DNA from: Pseudomonas sp. QS1027 | GTDB lineage: Bacteria; Pseudomonadota; Gammaproteobacteria; Pseudomonadales; Pseudomonadaceae | DNA: 64,000 bases | Direction: 5' to 3' | Assembly: GCF_002814235.1 (NCBI RefSeq) | Contig: NZ_PHSU01000020.1 | Location: 164,959 to 228,958 of the forward strand | In this document: one piece after another, positions 16,926-25,302 of the stretch | Position numbering within the stretch: position 1 is the first letter of the stretch | How the letters are laid out: each line of letters starts with the position of its first letter | The notes under the pieces: generated by a model | The model's database searches: none | Seen by the model: the letters and a program-made list of their open reading frames with translations, nothing else | Told to the model about the DNA's origin: nothing | Position numbers and translations under genes: made by a program

Positions 16926-18071
16926 TCAGCCGGCCGGCTGCGCGGTGCCGAAGGCGCCCTGACGCAACACCAGCACCAGCAAGCCCAAGGCCCCCGCAGC
17001 CATGAACAACGGCAAGGCATGCCCGCTGATCCACTGGCTGCCCGCCCCCGCCACCAACGGCCCGATCAGGCAGCCGATGCCCCACAGCTGCGCCACATGG
17101 GCGTTGGCCCGCACCAGCGCGTCGTCGCGATAACGCTCGCCGATCAGGATCAACGACAAGGTGAACAGCCCGCCCGCGCTGGCCCCGAACAGCACCCACA
17201 ACGGCCAGATCAGCAAGGTGTCGAGCAACAGCGGCACCGCCAGGCTCGACAGCATCAGGGCCAGGGCGCAACCGGTGAACAGCGCGCGCCGGGACAAACG
17301 GTCGGCCAAGGCGCCAATCGGCAACTGCAACAAGGCATCGCCCACCACCACGGTGCTGACCATCGCCAGGGCAATATCCGCCGTGAAGCCCTGGCGCAGG
17401 CAGTAGACCGGCAGCAACGTCAGAATCATCGCCTCGAAGGCGGCAAACAGCGAAATGGCCCAGGCAATGGCCGGCAACCCCCGACAGAAGCCCAGCAAGT
17501 CCGCCAGGGTGACGCGATTGGACTCCGTCGTTGGCGCGCCACTGCGCCCCAGCAACAGGAACGGCGCGGCCACCAGCAAGCCCACGCCGCCCCAGAAACC
17601 GTAGTCGCCCTCGGTACCCACGGCGGCCAGCAGCAGCGGACCGGACAGTTGGCTCAGCGCATAGGTGCTGCCATACAGCGCCACCAGGCGTCCGCGCCAT
17701 TGCTCGACCACCAGTTGGTTGATCCAGCTCTCGCCGAGGATGAAGACGATGGTCAGGATCACCCCGATCATCAGGCGCAGCACCAGCCACACCGGGTAGC
17801 TGGGCAGCAGCGCCAGCAAACCGATGGACAAGGCCCCGGCCCACAGGCAGAGGGCCATAAGCCGGGCAGTGCCGAAGCGCGCCGCCAGATGGCTGGAGAT
17901 ACTGGCCCCCAGCAATACGCCGATGGCCGGCATCGCTGCCATTACGCCAATGGCGAAGGTGCCATAACCCCAGCTTTCCAACCGCAGGGACACCAACGGC
18001 ATGCTCACGCCCAGTGCCAGCCCGACACTGAGTACCGAAGCCAGCACGGCGAAATAAGTCGCCCAACGCAT
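16926..18071 (-). CDS. MFS transporter
   Basis: Encodes 381 residues starting at ATG 18071, which has AGGAG nine bases upstream. The protein is almost entirely hydrophobic with about 12 predicted membrane helices, beginning MRWATYFAVLASVLSVGLAL, and has the MFS loop pattern ARFGTARLMALC after helix 2. The mid-chain segment ADRLSRRALFTGC is the second-half equivalent. It belongs to the sugar-phosphate/YcaD-like small MFS carriers, probably effluxing or importing a small solute. The substrate cannot be told. Its position corresponds to the MFS gene near pauC in P. aeruginosa (PA5311), but no functional link is established. Confidence 0.88.
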   Translation of the reverse strand: MRWATYFAVLASVLSVGLALGVSMPLVSLRLESWGYGTFAIGVMAAMPAIGVLLGASISSHLAARFGTARLMALCLWAGALSIGLLALLPSYPVWLVLRLMIGVILTIVFILGESWINQLVVEQWRGRLVALYGSTYALSQLSGPLLLAAVGTEGDYGFWGGVGLLVAAPFLLLGRSGAPTTESNRVTLADLLGFCRGLPAIAWAISLFAAFEAMILTLLPVYCLRQGFTADIALAMVSTVVVGDALLQLPIGALADRLSRRALFTGCALALMLSSLAVPLLLDTLLIWPLWVLFGASAGGLFTLSLILIGERYRDDALVRANAHVAQLWGIGCLIGPLVAGAGSQWISGHALPLFMAAGALGLLVLVLRQGAFGTAQPAG

Positions 18072-18191
18072 GTTCCACACTCCTGTGGATAGTTTTTGTT
18101 CAAGACGACACAGCCGGACTTCCTTGCGGAGAGTCCGGCTGTGCCAGGGGCGTTGCCCGATCATGCAGACAAGATCCTGATTAAACCCCGA

Positions 18192-18279
18192 CCTGTAGGA
18201 GCCGGCTTGCTGGCGATAGCGTCCGCAAGAACCATGCAAGGTTCGAGGGCCTCATCGCCAGCAAGCCGGCTCCTACAGG
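18192..18279. repeat. REP-type inverted repeat doublet (copy 2)
   Basis: CCTGTAGGAGCCGGCTTGCT at the left end and AGCAAGCCGGCTCCTACAGG at the right end are exact reverse complements of 20 bases, separated by about 48 bases. This is the most symmetric copy in the window. It lies between the 3' end of pauC and the 5' end of the MFS gene, both on the minus strand. Confidence 0.85.
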
Positions 18280-18298
18280 TTTTGTTGCGTCCTGATGA

Positions 18299-19792
18299 TT
18301 ACAGCTTGATCCAGGTCGCCTTCAGCTCGGTGTACTTGTCGAACGCATGCAGCGACTTGTCGCGGCCGTTGCCCGACTGCTTGAACCCACCGAACGGTGC
18401 GGTCATGTCGCCGCCATCGTACTGGTTCACCCACACGCTGCCGGCCCGCAGGGCCTTGGCGGTCAGGTGCGCCTTGGAGATGTTCGCGGTCCAGACCGCC
18501 GCCGCCAGGCCATACGGCGTGTCGTTGGCAATGCTGATCGCCTCTTCCACACTGTCGAAGGCAATCACCGACAGTACCGGGCCGAAGATTTCTTCCTGGG
18601 CGATCTTCATCGCGTTGCTCACACCATCAAAGATGGTCGGCTCGACGTAGGTGCCACCGGTTTCCTGCAGGGTCCGCTTGCCACCGGCCACCAGCTTGGC
18701 GCCATCGGCATGGCCCGATTCGATGTACGACAGCACGGTATTCATCTGCTGGGTATCCACCAGGGCACCGACATTGGTGTCCGGGTCCAGCGGATTGCCC
18801 GGCTTCCAGGCCTTCAGCGCTTCGATCACCAGCGGCAGGAAGCGGTCCTTGATCGAACGTTCCACCAGCAGGCGCGAACCGGCGGTGCAGACTTCGCCCT
18901 GGTTGAAGGCGATGGCGCTGGCCGCGGATTCGGCGGCGGCCTGCAGGTCCGGAGCATCGGCAAAGACGATGTTCGGGCTCTTGCCGCCGGCTTCGAGCCA
19001 GACACGCTTCATGTTCGACTCACCGGAGTAGATCAGCAGTTGCTTGGCGATCTTGGTCGAACCGGTGAACACCAGGGTGTCGACATCCTGGTGCAGGGCC
19101 AGGGCCTTGCCGACGGTGTGACCGTAACCCGGCAACACGTTCAGCACGCCCGCCGGAATACCGGCTTCAACCGCCAGGGCGGCAATGCGGATCGCGGTCA
19201 GCGGGGATTTTTCCGAAGGCTTGAGAATCACCGAGTTACCGGTGGACAACGCCGGCCCGAGCTTCCAGCAAGCCATCATCAACGGGAAGTTCCACGGCAC
19301 GATGGCCGCGACCACGCCCACCGGCTCGCGGGTCACCAGACCCAGTTGATCGTGGGGAGTGGCGGCCACTTCGTCATAGATCTTGTCGATGGCCTCGCCG
19401 CTCCAGCTCAGGGCCTGGGCCGCGCCGGGCACGTCGATGTGCAGGGAATCGCTGATCGGCTTGCCCATGTCGAGGGTTTCCAGCAGGGCCAGCTCCTCGG
19501 CATTGACCTTCAGCAGCGCGGCGAAACGAATCATCGCCGATTTGCGCTTGGCCGGGGCCAGGCGCGACCAGACACCGGAATTGAAGGTCGCGCGGGCACT
19601 CTCGACGGCGCGCTGGGCATCGGCCGCATCGCAGCTGGCGACGCTGGTCAGCAGGCGGCCATCGACCGGGCTGATGCACTCGAACGTCTCATTCGAGACC
19701 GCGGCGGTGTATTCACCATTGATGTAGGCGCGGCCTTCAATCTTCAGCTCACGGGCACGTTGTTCCCAGTCAGCACGAGTCAGGGTGGTCAT
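18299..19792 (-). CDS. pauC: Aldehyde dehydrogenase of polyamine/GABA catabolism
   Basis: Encodes 497 residues from ATG 19792 with AGAGGAGG upstream. The catalytic glutamate is in WLEAGGKSPNIVF (about residue 268) and the catalytic cysteine in FNQGEVCTAGSRL (about residue 302); the cofactor loop is VFTGSTKIAKQL. It matches gamma-glutamyl-gamma-aminobutyraldehyde dehydrogenases (PuuC) and P. aeruginosa PauC/KauB (PA5312), which oxidise aldehydes arising from putrescine, cadaverine and agmatine. The PauR homologue of this window is the likely repressor, and an inverted repeat lies upstream. Aldehyde dehydrogenases are promiscuous, so the exact substrate set is inferred from synteny. Confidence 0.9.
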   Translation of the reverse strand: MTTLTRADWEQRARELKIEGRAYINGEYTAAVSNETFECISPVDGRLLTSVASCDAADAQRAVESARATFNSGVWSRLAPAKRKSAMIRFAALLKVNAEELALLETLDMGKPISDSLHIDVPGAAQALSWSGEAIDKIYDEVAATPHDQLGLVTREPVGVVAAIVPWNFPLMMACWKLGPALSTGNSVILKPSEKSPLTAIRIAALAVEAGIPAGVLNVLPGYGHTVGKALALHQDVDTLVFTGSTKIAKQLLIYSGESNMKRVWLEAGGKSPNIVFADAPDLQAAAESAASAIAFNQGEVCTAGSRLLVERSIKDRFLPLVIEALKAWKPGNPLDPDTNVGALVDTQQMNTVLSYIESGHADGAKLVAGGKRTLQETGGTYVEPTIFDGVSNAMKIAQEEIFGPVLSVIAFDSVEEAISIANDTPYGLAAAVWTANISKAHLTAKALRAGSVWVNQYDGGDMTAPFGGFKQSGNGRDKSLHAFDKYTELKATWIKL

Positions 19793-19930
19793 TCGAGTGT
19801 CCTCCTCTTATTGAAATACTGGAGCCATGCGCTCTTGCGCCAGCACCGTTCGGAATTCTGCCCAACGGGCCCCGATCTGGGCCCATGGCACCCACCACCC
19901 TAAACCAGCGGCACCTGAAGTTTCAATATA

Positions 19931-19950
19931 TTTGACAAAGACTCGTCAAA
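19931..19950. promoter_or_regulatory. TTTGAC-N8-GTCAAA inverted repeat upstream of pauC, candidate PauR operator
   Basis: Six-base arms TTTGAC and GTCAAA are perfect reverse complements separated by eight bases. They are centred about 150 bases before the pauC start and 90 bases before the cupin gene start. The site lies in the 237 bp divergent region, and PauR is the expected regulator of pauC. A second, weaker pair (ATGTT...AACAT) is at 19961-19980. Binding is inferred. Confidence 0.4.
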
Positions 19951-20029
19951 CGCCGTTGCCATGTTCGTTTTAATAAACATAGACTCGGTGCTTGCGACCC
20001 CAGGCCCGTCACCGCAGAGGAAGAGCACC

Positions 20030-20392
20030 ATGAGCATCCAGGACATCGTCGATTTCAGCGAAGCCACTCCCGTACCGGAACGCTTTCGGCCGGCAGCGGA
20101 GAAAGTGTTCAAGGGCGATCCCGAGCAAACGATCTACAACCACTATGGCAGCCCTTGCGGGCAGATGAATGCCGGCGTCTGGGAAGGCGCGGTGGGCCAG
20201 TGGACGGTGAATTACACCGAGCATGAATACTGCGAAATCGTCCAGGGCGTCTCGGTGCTGCGCGACGCAGACGGCAACGCCAAAACCTTGCGCGCCGGCG
20301 ATCGCTTCGTGATCCCGGCGGGCTTCAAGGGCACCTGGGAAGTGCTGGAGCACTGCCGCAAAATCTATGTGGTCTTCGAACAGAAAGCCTGA
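20030..20392 (+). CDS. Cupin-domain protein (DUF861-like)
   Basis: Encodes 120 residues from ATG 20030, preceded by GCAGAGGAAG. The single cupin domain has GVWEGAVGQWTVNYTEHEYCEIVQG followed by AGDRFVIPAGFKGTWEVLEHCRKIYV, the pattern of DUF861 proteins related to the cupin of ureidoglycine aminohydrolase. The metal-binding histidines of enzymatic cupins are mostly replaced (TEHEYCEI), so an enzymatic role is uncertain. It is divergent from pauC and shares that promoter region, so co-regulation with polyamine catabolism is plausible. Its stop directly abuts the stop of the convergent HExxH gene. Confidence 0.82.
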   Translation: MSIQDIVDFSEATPVPERFRPAAEKVFKGDPEQTIYNHYGSPCGQMNAGVWEGAVGQWTVNYTEHEYCEIVQGVSVLRDADGNAKTLRAGDRFVIPAGFKGTWEVLEHCRKIYVVFEQKA

Positions 20393-21772
20393 TCAGACCT
20401 GGACACACCAGGACCGTGGGTCCTGGCTGGACTTGAGCGGATAGGGAATGTCCAGTTGGAGGTCATCGCGCTCGAAACGCAGGCGCCCCTCGGCCGTTTC
20501 CTCGAACTCGGCCTCGCTCAGGGCCAGGATCCAGTAGAAATCCTTCCGGCCACAGTCCTCTTTGACATGGGAGGCCACCGTCGCCGTCCGCAGGTCGATA
20601 CGACCGTCGCTCAAGGCGAACCGGGCATCGACTCCGGTTTCAATTTTCTCGGACAGCGCGGCGATACGGTAGGTATTGCCGAGACCGAAACTCCCCTGCA
20701 TGGCTCCCTGCGGCACCAGCAGGCGTTGGCCCGCCGGGTCGTTGAAGCGCCGCAGAAAGGGCTCGAAGGCTTGCGCCGCCTCGCGATTGGTCTCGGCAAT
20801 CGCTTCTCGCAGGCGTCGCCCCAGGGACTCGTCAGGCGGGTTTTCGAGGGGCACCACCGAACCCAGGAGAATCGACACGGGCATTTCTCCCCGGGCAACG
20901 CGAGGCAGCCAGTTCACACCCCGGCGATCGAGCAGATGCCCTGCCAGGGCACCCAGTGCATAACTTTCATGATCGGCCGCCAGATACTCGGTCCGGCTCG
21001 AGAGGCTGAGCTTCTCGAGCATCAGCCGTTGCCATTCGACAGTGCCCGGCCCCAGCCCGAGCGCCAGCAGTTGGGCAACCCACTCCACATAGCGGGCACT
21101 GCCTTCGGAGCGGTCGGTATTGCGAATGTCCGTCGACTCATCGGCATGCTCGTCCAACCAGCGGCGATACCAGTAGCCGGCCCGCTCGACCCCATCGATC
21201 TCACCCCGGGCTGCCGCCAGCAAGTGACGAATCATCAGGTTGCGATACAGCCGCGGCTCGGCAACGGCGGGATAACGGATGCTGCGCTCGGCATCCGGAT
21301 GATGCGCCCAGGCTGCTTCGGCGTAGAAATGAAAGGCCTCGTGGGTCGCCAGGCTGAACAGCTCGGGGACCGCCTGCGGGTCCTTCAGCCGCAGCAGCTC
21401 ATCCTCGGGCAACGCTTCGCCCATCCCGACAAAGACGGTCGGGCGACCTTGCCAGCGGAGCTTGTCGAACGACTTGTATCCATACGACAGCCCCAGCGCC
21501 CTGACGGCCGCCATGTCGATCTCATGCCCGCCGTGAGCGTTCATCAACCAGGCCCGCCGCCCGTTGCTGGTCAGCAGCTGAACATCCGCGAAGACCCGGG
21601 TGACCTCGTTGAACTCAGCCAGCGCAGGCCAGGCGGCCCGGGTCGCCTCGGTCATCCTGCGCACATAGGCGTCCGTGCCGGCCTGTTCATTCGGCGGCTC
21701 CGCCGAAACCGCAATACTGCCCGCCGCCAGGACCACCAGCAGCAAAATTCCAAACCTCCTCGCAATCATCAT
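20393..21772 (-). CDS. Exported protein with HExxH motif, putative zinc metallopeptidase
   Basis: Encodes 459 residues. I chose ATG 21772 because GGAG stands seven bases before it; it gives a clean signal peptide (MMIARRFGILLLVVLAAGS to about residue 24). THEAFHFYAE at about residue 130 is an HExxH motif, and the glutamate of DRSEGSARYVEW some 75 residues later is a possible third zinc ligand, so a gluzincin-like peptidase is plausible. The C-terminal 100 residues form a beta-rich part with three cysteines. I do not recognise a named family. It is convergent with the cupin gene with no base between the stops. The activity is inferred only from the motif and export signal. Confidence 0.7.
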   Translation of the reverse strand: MMIARRFGILLLVVLAAGSIAVSAEPPNEQAGTDAYVRRMTEATRAAWPALAEFNEVTRVFADVQLLTSNGRRAWLMNAHGGHEIDMAAVRALGLSYGYKSFDKLRWQGRPTVFVGMGEALPEDELLRLKDPQAVPELFSLATHEAFHFYAEAAWAHHPDAERSIRYPAVAEPRLYRNLMIRHLLAAARGEIDGVERAGYWYRRWLDEHADESTDIRNTDRSEGSARYVEWVAQLLALGLGPGTVEWQRLMLEKLSLSSRTEYLAADHESYALGALAGHLLDRRGVNWLPRVARGEMPVSILLGSVVPLENPPDESLGRRLREAIAETNREAAQAFEPFLRRFNDPAGQRLLVPQGAMQGSFGLGNTYRIAALSEKIETGVDARFALSDGRIDLRTATVASHVKEDCGRKDFYWILALSEAEFEETAEGRLRFERDDLQLDIPYPLKSSQDPRSWCVQV

Positions 21773-21884
21773 GAGCGTTCTCCACATCCGCATCCTTTCG
21801 GTGTTCACCCAGTCTAGGAAAGGCGCAACGGGAAAAATGTAGGAATCAGACACGCAAACGGCAGGAGCGGGCCGAAAAAAGGCG

Positions 21885-21915
21885 AAAAAAAAACCCCGAA
21901 CGAGTCGGGGTTTTT
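21885..21915. terminator. Rho-independent terminator of rpmB-rpmG
   Basis: AAACCCCGA, a five-base loop and TCGGGGTTT form a hairpin bordered by an A tract (21885-21893) and a T tract, so it can work in both directions. It lies 18 bp after the rpmG stop and upstream of the HExxH gene start. Confidence 0.9.
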
Positions 21916-21933
21916 CTCGAAAAACAAAATCAA

Positions 21934-22089
21934 TTACTTGATTTTGCCTTCCTTGTAGATCACGTGCTTACGAACAACCGGATCATATTTCTTGATCTCG
22001 ATTTTGTCCGGAGTAGTGCGCTTGTTCTTGTCAGTCGTGTAGAAATGACCAGTACCGGCGCTCGAGATCAAACGAATCAATTCACGCAT
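21934..22089 (-). CDS. rpmG: 50S ribosomal protein L33
   Basis: Encodes 51 residues, the standard length, beginning MRELIRLISSAGTGHFYTT and ending in KHVIYKEGKIK. The zinc-binding cysteine pairs of some L33 proteins are absent, so this is the Cys-free form. The start has AAGGAG eight bases upstream, and that site directly follows the rpmB stop, showing translation of an rpmB-rpmG operon. L33 is a small component of the large ribosomal subunit near the E site. Confidence 0.96.
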   Translation of the reverse strand: MRELIRLISSAGTGHFYTTDKNKRTTPDKIEIKKYDPVVRKHVIYKEGKIK

Positions 22090-22100
22090 GATTTAGCTCC

Positions 22101-22334
22101 TTATACCTTGCCATCGCGACGGATTTCGGCCAGCACGACATCAATGCCGCGCTTGTCGATGATACGCATGCCCTTGGCGGATACGCGCAGACGCACAAAA
22201 CGCTTCTCGGACTCGACCCAGAAGCGGTGATGCTGCAGGTTCGGCAGGAAACGACGACGGGTTTTGTTGTTTGCGTGGGAAATGTTATTCCCAGTCACCG
22301 GACCCTTACCGGTAACTTGACAGACTCTAGACAT
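22101..22334 (-). CDS. rpmB: 50S ribosomal protein L28
   Basis: Encodes 77 residues starting MSRVCQVTGKGPVTGNNISH and containing NKTRRRFLPNLQHHRFWVES, the diagnostic L28 sequence. It is the first gene of the rpmB-rpmG operon, 11 bp before rpmG. A GAGGGCTGAGG stretch precedes the start. Only the first cysteine of the zinc motif is present, so it is a Cys-poor form. Its promoter must lie in the 450 bp region that separates it from the divergent substrate-binding protein gene. Confidence 0.97.
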   Translation of the reverse strand: MSRVCQVTGKGPVTGNNISHANNKTRRRFLPNLQHHRFWVESEKRFVRLRVSAKGMRIIDKRGIDVVLAEIRRDGKV

Positions 22335-22784
22335 GCCTCAGCCCTCTAAAACCACATGCCCAACCCGGCATGGGTTGGCCGCTTAATCTCTCAGTCATTT
22401 GGCGCCAGGCGCCGCGTTTCTTTAAGGGTCTTACCGGCTACACCTACAAGCGAAGGAACCGGGCCCCTAGAAAAGAGCGCTGCTTTATACCAGAAAGACT
22501 CAGGTGCAACAACATCAAGTGCGATTAAAACCTCGACGGCGCACCGCCAATGAGCGGCCAGGACGCCAGCAACGTGGGCTGGCGCCCCGAAAGGCCGCTC
22601 GTCGCACAATACCGGTCAGCGGCGCAAAAGGCCCGCCAAACCGTGCGGTGAAAATATCGAGGGAAGCAGGCAAACTGAAAAACCCGGTAAAAACGGGATA
22701 GTCAATTACCGTCCATACCTCTAGGGTAGGACTTTTCCAGACTGCACTCGCAGATGGGACAACGACCTGCAAAGGATACTGAAT
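22335..22784. other. Intergenic region between rpmB and the peptide-binding protein gene
   Basis: This 450 bp divergent region must hold the promoters of rpmB-rpmG and of the solute-binding protein. In the rpmB leader a hairpin CCAACCC/GGGTTGG (22360-22378, five-base loop) is visible. Short open frames here (for example 22391-22609 minus) have neither a good start site nor a recognisable product. I see no known riboswitch or protein leader motif. Confidence 0.5.
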
Positions 22785-24374
22785 ATGCGTCTCGCTGCCC
22801 TACCGCTATTGCTCGTCCCCTTCCTCGCGGTGCCGGCCTTCGCCGCCAGCACCCTGAGCGTCTGCACCGAAGCCAGCCCCGATGGGTTCGACGTGGTGCA
22901 GTATAACTCGCTGAGCACCACCAATGCCTCGGCCGACGTGCTGATGAACCGCCTGGTGGACTTCGATGCCGACAGCGGCAAGCTGGTGCCCAGCCTCGCT
23001 GACAGCTGGACCGTGTCCGACGACGGCCTGGTCTACGAGTTCAAGCTGCATCCGGGGGTGAAATTCCATCACACCGACTACTTCAAGCCGACCCGCGACC
23101 TGAGCGCCGCCGACGTGCGCTTCAGCTTCGAACGCATGCTCGACCCGGCCAACCCGTGGCACCAGATCGCCCAGAGCGGTTTCCCCCACGCCCAGTCGCT
23201 GCAACTGCCAAGCCTGATCAAACGGATCGAGGCGGTTGATCCGCTGACCGTGCGTTTCACCCTCGATCACCCCGACTCGACCTTCCTCGCCGCCTTGAGC
23301 ATGGGCTTCGCCTCGATCTATCCGGCGGAATACGCCGACAAGCTGATGGCCGCGGGCACCCCGGAAAAACTCAACAGCCAACCGATCGGCACCGGCCCGT
23401 TCGTGTTCGGCCGGTTCCAGAAGGACGCCTCGATCCGCTACAGCGCCAACCCGGACTACTTCGCCGGCAAGCCGGCGGTCGACAGCCTGATCTTCGCCAT
23501 TACCCCGGATGCCAACGTCCGCCTGCAAAAGCTGCGGCGCAATGAATGCCAGATCGCGCTCTCGCCCAAGCCCCTGGATGTTGCGGCCGCCAGTAAAGAG
23601 CCGACGCTCAAGGTGGAAAAAACCGCGGCCTTCATGACCGCTTTCATCGCGATCAACAGCCAGCACCCACCCCTGGACAAGCCGGAAGTGCGCCAGGCGA
23701 TCAACCTCGCCGTCGACAAGACCAGCTACCTCAAGGCCGTGTTCGAAGAAACCGCCGAGGCCGCCAACGGTCCGTACCCGCCCAACACCTGGAGTTACGC
23801 CAAGGACCTGCCCGGCTACGCCCATGACCCGGAAAAAGCCAAGGCCCTGCTGGCCAAGGTCGGGCTCAAGGACGGTTTCCAGACCACCATCTGGACACGC
23901 CCGTCGGGCAGCCTGCTCAACCCCAACCCGAGCCTCGGCGCACAGTTGCTGCAAGCCGACCTCGCCGAAGTCGGCATCCAGGCGCAGATCCGCGTGATCG
24001 AATGGGGCGAGCTGATCCGCCGGGCCAAGGCCGGTGAGCATGACCTGCTGTTCATGGGCTGGGCCGGCGACAACGGTGACCCGGACAACTTCCTGACCCC
24101 GCAATTCTCCTGTGCGGCGGTGAAATCGGGCACCAATTTCGCCCGTTACTGCGACGCGGGGCTGGACAAGCTGATCAGTGCCGGCAAGACCACCAGCGAA
24201 CAAGGGGTGCGCAGCAAGCTGTACGAGCAGGCCCAGGCGCAGATCCAGCAACAGGCGCTGTGGGTGCCGCTGGCGCATCCGACGGCCTTCGCCTTGCTGC
24301 GCAAGAACGTCCATGGCTATGAAGTGAGTCCGTTCGGGCGGCAGGATTTTTCCAAGGTCAGCCTCAAGCCCTGA
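22785..24374 (+). CDS. Periplasmic peptide-binding protein of an ABC transporter (DppA/OppA family)
   Basis: Encodes 529 residues with a signal peptide to about residue 20 (PAFA/AST) and AAAGGAT before the start. It is a family 5 extracellular solute-binding protein: LADSWTVSDDGLVYEFKLHPGVKFH, SADVRFSFERMLDPANPW and GTGPFVFGRF are typical of DppA. The C-terminal part contains MGWAGDNGDPDNFL. It captures di- or oligopeptides in the periplasm. No permease or ATPase gene is adjacent, so it presumably works with a dpp-type transporter encoded elsewhere. The homologue at this position in P. aeruginosa (PA5317) is also an orphan. Confidence 0.92.
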   Translation: MRLAALPLLLVPFLAVPAFAASTLSVCTEASPDGFDVVQYNSLSTTNASADVLMNRLVDFDADSGKLVPSLADSWTVSDDGLVYEFKLHPGVKFHHTDYFKPTRDLSAADVRFSFERMLDPANPWHQIAQSGFPHAQSLQLPSLIKRIEAVDPLTVRFTLDHPDSTFLAALSMGFASIYPAEYADKLMAAGTPEKLNSQPIGTGPFVFGRFQKDASIRYSANPDYFAGKPAVDSLIFAITPDANVRLQKLRRNECQIALSPKPLDVAAASKEPTLKVEKTAAFMTAFIAINSQHPPLDKPEVRQAINLAVDKTSYLKAVFEETAEAANGPYPPNTWSYAKDLPGYAHDPEKAKALLAKVGLKDGFQTTIWTRPSGSLLNPNPSLGAQLLQADLAEVGIQAQIRVIEWGELIRRAKAGEHDLLFMGWAGDNGDPDNFLTPQFSCAAVKSGTNFARYCDAGLDKLISAGKTTSEQGVRSKLYEQAQAQIQQQALWVPLAHPTAFALLRKNVHGYEVSPFGRQDFSKVSLKP

Positions 24375-24390
24375 AATCGGCACACCCTGT

Positions 24391-24475
24391 GTAGGAGCCG
24401 GCTTGCCGGCGATGAGGCCCTCGATCCTTGCGGCGCCCTTACAGACGCCATCGCCGGCAAGCCGGCTCCTACAGG
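24391..24475. repeat. REP-type inverted repeat doublet (copy 3)
   Basis: GTAGGAGCCGGCTTGCCGGC at the left and GCCGGCAAGCCGGCTCCTAC at the right are exact 20-base reverse complements about 40 bases apart. It lies between the convergent 3' ends of the solute-binding protein gene and radC. Confidence 0.85.
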
Positions 24476-24493
24476 GGATCATCCCCGGCTCCC

Positions 24494-25168
24494 CTACATC
24501 CAGCCACGCTCCATCATCGACAAGGGTTCGCCCTCGCCGACGATAAAGTGATCGAGCACCCGCACATCCACATACTCCAGCGCCGTTTTCAGCCGTTTGG
24601 TCAGCACATGATCGGCCTGGCTGGGCTCGGCGACCCCCGAAGGGTGGTTGTGACACAGGATCAACGCCGCCGCGTTGTGCGCCAGCGCCCGCTTGACCAC
24701 CTGCCGTGGATAGACGCTGGTGTTGTCGATGGAGCCGTGAAACAGCGGCTCGAACGCCAGCACCCGATGCTTGCTGTCGAGAAACAGGCAGGCGAACACC
24801 TCATGGGGCTCATGGCGCAGCATCGCCTTGAGGTAATCGCGCACCGCTCGCGGGCTTTCCAGCACCGAGTCGCGGCGCAGGCGCTCGGCCAGATGCCGGC
24901 GGGCCATCTCCAGCACGGCCTGCAATTGCGCGAACTTCGCCGGCCCCAGCCCCAACTGGCGACCAAACGCCTGCTGGTCGGACTCCAGCAGATTGCGCAG
25001 GCTGCCGAACCGGCTCAACAGGTGCCGGGCCAGGTCCACCGCGCTCTTGCCGGAAACCCCGGTACGCAGAAAGATCGCCAGCAACTCGGCGTCCGACAGA
25101 CTCGCCGCGCCCTGCTCCAGCAACTTCTCCCGCGGCCGCTCCGCCGCCGGCCAATCACGAATACTCAT
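24494..25168 (-). CDS. radC: RadC-family JAB/MPN domain protein
   Basis: Encodes 224 residues. The N-terminal part has helix-hairpin-helix-like LSDAELLAIFLRTGVSGKSA and LGLGPAKFAQLQAVLEMA; the C-terminal domain carries the JAMM metal motif in LCHNHPSGVAEPSQAD. The name derives from an old E. coli radiation phenotype that was later attributed to recG, so a repair role for this family is doubtful; the metalloprotease-like domain's substrate is unknown. It is divergent from coaBC, as in most gammaproteobacteria. Confidence 0.93.
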   Translation of the reverse strand: MSIRDWPAAERPREKLLEQGAASLSDAELLAIFLRTGVSGKSAVDLARHLLSRFGSLRNLLESDQQAFGRQLGLGPAKFAQLQAVLEMARRHLAERLRRDSVLESPRAVRDYLKAMLRHEPHEVFACLFLDSKHRVLAFEPLFHGSIDNTSVYPRQVVKRALAHNAAALILCHNHPSGVAEPSQADHVLTKRLKTALEYVDVRVLDHFIVGEGEPLSMMERGWM

Positions 25169-25302
25169 TCCACCTCCCTGTCCTTGTGGCGCCGCTGTTC
25201 CCTGGCGGTCGCTGTGTTATCTTAGCCCATCATTTTTACCCCTGATCCGGCCTGGGGAGGCGTCGTCAGGGGGTAGCCATCACCGGACTAAAAGGCAGGT
25301 CT

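Noticed and set aside
18096..18300. Small open frames across the REP doublet between the MFS gene and pauC
   Set aside because: They translate the repeat itself and the antisense of pauC; no start site or conserved product is evident.
22391..22609. Possible 72-codon gene in the rpmB upstream region
   Set aside because: No ribosome site, no recognised product and codon use unlike the neighbours. The region is better read as promoters and leaders.
22335..22784. Possible riboswitch or ribosomal-protein leader before rpmB
   Set aside because: One short hairpin is visible but no known leader architecture; a covariance-model search would be needed to support it.
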